Positions 62,281-64,000 of a DNA stretch of 64,000 nt are shown here, piece after piece. Source of the DNA: CAVYWD01 sp963772225 (lineage in GTDB: Bacteria > Myxococcota > Myxococcia > Myxococcales > UBA5297). How positions within the stretch are numbered: the stretch's first letter is position 1; every line of letters begins with the position of its first letter. The translations under genes and the position numbers were made by a program. Location of the stretch: positions 744,001 to 808,000 of the forward strand of contig CAVYWD010000001.1 of the NCBI GenBank assembly GCA_963772225.1, written 5' to 3'. Below the pieces are notes generated by a model. That model saw only the letters and a program-made list of their open reading frames with translations, was not told where the DNA came from and searched no databases.

Positions 62281-64000
62281 AAGCCACCTCGATGAAGGTT
62301 CCGAATCCAGCTTTCGGGCACGTGCAGCCGCTGCGCCGGGGCGGTGACCGGAATGGTCAAAGACTCCGTCACCGCGTCGATGGGCTGCGGCCCGTCGGCG
62401 TCGACCACCGGATTGAGCAGCAGAACGGCAGGCGCATTGTCGTCCTGAGCGGCCCGGACCAGCTTCTCGAGCAGGCCGTCGAGCCGATACCGTGCCACCA
62501 AGCCCGGGTCCTTCAAGACGACCGGCTTCTTCTCGGCGAGGAGCTTCGCGGCGAGCCGGTCCGCGGCGAGCCGCATCAACTGAAGCAAGTTCATCCAAAC
62601 CGGCCCCTCCGGCCCCGCCCGGTCGGCCTCCAGCACCACGGCCTCCTCGACCTTCAACTCGCGCATCAGCTCCCAGGCCGCCGCGATCAGCTCGCGCTCC
62701 AGCGACCGCGGCTCGACCCTCAGCCGCAAGCCGAGCTCCGCCGCCGCGTCCTCGGCGTGCGCCCGATTCACGTCGAGAACCTTGAACAGGCTCTTCTGCG
62801 CCGCCATGCGAAGGGTCTGCTCGAACTCCTCCGCCTCCTGCACCTCGGGCGGGCGCTCTCTTCGAGCGGCCGGAGCCGCGGCGGTCATCTTCCGCGACGA
62901 GAGCGCCTCGGTCCTGGACGGAGCCTCGGCGAGGTCGGCCCGAACATAGCGCGCCCGCTCCTCGCTCCAGGCGAGCTTCAGCTCCGCGATCAGCGCATCC
63001 AGCTCCGGCCGCGCCGGCAGCGCCGCCGCCTCCGGATAGCGAGCCGCGACGAGCCGCGCGACCTCCTCCGGCGCGATCTCGGCGCCCAGCGCCCCCGCGC
63101 AGAGCCGCAGCGCGCGGGCAGCCGGCATGCCGCGGGGAAACAGCTCCAGCCGAGCGCTCCGGGCCGCCTCGCGGCTGGCCTCGGAGGCGAGGGAGAGGAT
63201 TCGCTCGAAGGCGAGCTCGGCGAGCGGCGTCTTCTCGGCCACCGTTCCCAACCGGCGCTTCACGTCATCGGCCGCCGCGAGCGGGTCCTGCGCCGCGAGC
63301 TCGTCCGCCGCGAGCCCGAGCGCGCGGGCCGCCTGCAGGTGTGCCGCATCGGCGCCGGCCCAGAGCTGGTCGTTGACCCGCTCGAGGATGAGCCCGGGCT
63401 CGCTCTCGGATGAAGCCACCTCCGCACAAATCCGAACGACCGCCTCGACCCGCGCCTGCGCCTGCGGTCCGGCCTCCTGCCCCGGCTCGTGCGGGAGCGC
63501 AGAGGCGACGGCGGTGGCAAGGCGCGAGAGCGGAGCCACCCTCCCCAGAGACTCGAGCGCGCCGACGACGATGGCGCGAAGCGCGGCGACCTGCTCGGGC
63601 CGCTCGCGCCACTTGTCCCGACCACGGTTGACCGAGAGATAGACCGCCGGCCGAGTGACGCCCAGCACCGCCGCGATGGACTTGGCATCGCCCGGCGTCG
63701 CCCCCGCGAGCTCGTCCAGGCCGTAAAGGGCGCGAACGTGCTTCACCCACGCGATCGCCTTGGGCCCGCGGCTCGCGGGCAGGAACAGGTCGAGGAAGCC
63801 CTCGACGGTGGCCGGGGCACCCGTCGCCCTCTTCTGCTCCTTTTCCAAGAAGCCCGCGAGCGCCTCCTCGGCGCCGGGGAATCTCTCCAAAATCCTGCCA
63901 ACGCAATCCTTCGCCGCCGCGGCCACCGCATGGAGCCGCCCGAGCCCGGCGTCCTCCAGAGCCGCCGCCGGCCCCTCCGCGACGACGCCGCGGACCTCGC
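62277..64000 (-). CDS. pglW: BREX type 2 protein kinase PglW, C-terminal part (5' end outside window)
   Basis: The frame is open to the right edge with no stop, so the gene continues beyond the window; 573 residues are visible. Only the C-terminal part is here, without the kinase motifs. It has an HTH-like segment typical of the PglW tail (AKSIAAVLGVTRPAVYLSVNRGRDKW), repeated helical blocks and an ATP-independent-looking alpha/beta end domain (PAVLLLNPVVDADG). Identification rests on this tail plus position immediately before pglX with a GTGA overlap. PglW is a large Ser/Thr kinase in type 2 BREX. Confidence 0.75.
   Translation of the reverse strand, partial: EVRGVVAEGPAAALEDAGLGRLHAVAAAAKDCVGRILERFPGAEEALAGFLEKEQKRATGAPATVEGFLDLFLPASRGPKAIAWVKHVRALYGLDELAGATPGDAKSIAAVLGVTRPAVYLSVNRGRDKWRERPEQVAALRAIVVGALESLGRVAPLSRLATAVASALPHEPGQEAGPQAQARVEAVVRICAEVASSESEPGLILERVNDQLWAGADAAHLQAARALGLAADELAAQDPLAAADDVKRRLGTVAEKTPLAELAFERILSLASEASREAARSARLELFPRGMPAARALRLCAGALGAEIAPEEVARLVAARYPEAAALPARPELDALIAELKLAWSEERARYVRADLAEAPSRTEALSSRKMTAAAPAARRERPPEVQEAEEFEQTLRMAAQKSLFKVLDVNRAHAEDAAAELGLRLRVEPRSLERELIAAAWELMRELKVEEAVVLEADRAGPEGPVWMNLLQLMRLAADRLAAKLLAEKKPVVLKDPGLVARYRLDGLLEKLVRAAQDDNAPAVLLLNPVVDADGPQPIDAVTESLTIPVTAPAQRLHVPESWIRNLHRGGL

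Noticed and set aside
1..64000. tRNA or rRNA genes
   Set aside because: Reading by eye I found no tRNA-like T-loop/acceptor arrangement or rRNA stretch; a covariance search was not possible.

Overview
The window is very GC-rich throughout, apart from an AT-richer patch at about 25.9-27.8 kb. It looks like chromosome from a myxobacterium-type organism (Myxococcota, formerly Deltaproteobacteria). The reasons are a three-bactofilin plus ParB-like (PadC) operon in the order known from Myxococcus xanthus, an ECF sigma factor translationally coupled to a Hanks-type kinase with TPRs, a high-molecular-weight FabG in a fatty-acid operon, and large TPR and lipoprotein genes. The species cannot be named from the sequence.

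Layout. 1-4663 (+) is a fatty-acid oxidation operon: the end of an acyl-CoA dehydrogenase, a MaoC-type hydratase, a two-domain FabG-like dehydrogenase and a FadI-like thiolase. 4953-9531 (-) holds three genes joined by 4-nt overlaps: a TetR regulator, a large Ig-like surface lipoprotein and an OmpW-type porin. 9.9-19.1 kb has a TPR/AIM24-like protein, a lytic transglycosylase, nadB (+), an unknown lipoprotein, the kinase/ECF sigma pair and an M52 hydrogenase-protease-like orphan. 19.2-22.1 kb (-) is the bacNOP-padC-pyrE-like cluster, followed by a lysophospholipase/monoacylglycerol-lipase-like hydrolase.

From 23.4 kb the window becomes an archipelago of defence-type genes set between housekeeping genes. 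It starts with a DarG-type macrodomain antitoxin without its DarT toxin, then a tightly packed ParA / SIR2 / DNA-methyltransferase operon. The glutamate synthase genes gltD and gltB follow. Next is a coupled ABC-type ATPase plus PD-(D/E)XK-like nuclease pair beside a 5'-truncated ATP-dependent DNA ligase. Then come a SWIM/SNF2 helicase (+) split by a frameshift and a large TPR protein (-) with an AcrVA2-like C-terminal motif, also split by a frameshift. The right end is a BREX type 2 (Pgl) locus reading leftward: pglW (enters from the right edge), pglX, pglY, pglZ, brxD, an AlbA_2/ATPase accessory gene and the Lhr-like helicase brxHI.

The two most striking points in the BREX locus are these. 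First, pglX needs two separate one-base corrections to read through. Second, an orphan excisionase-type HTH (antitoxin-like) gene on the opposite strand is wedged between pglX and pglY. It is flanked by direct repeats 867 bp apart that each carry the pglX stop/pglY start junction. The best candidates for something undescribed are the ParA-SIR2-methyltransferase operon and the ATPase-nuclease module. Four single-base frame breaks lie between 38 and 61 kb in long genes, while the housekeeping genes are intact. They are either real decay or off-switching, or local sequence errors in GC-rich DNA, and the sequence alone cannot decide.
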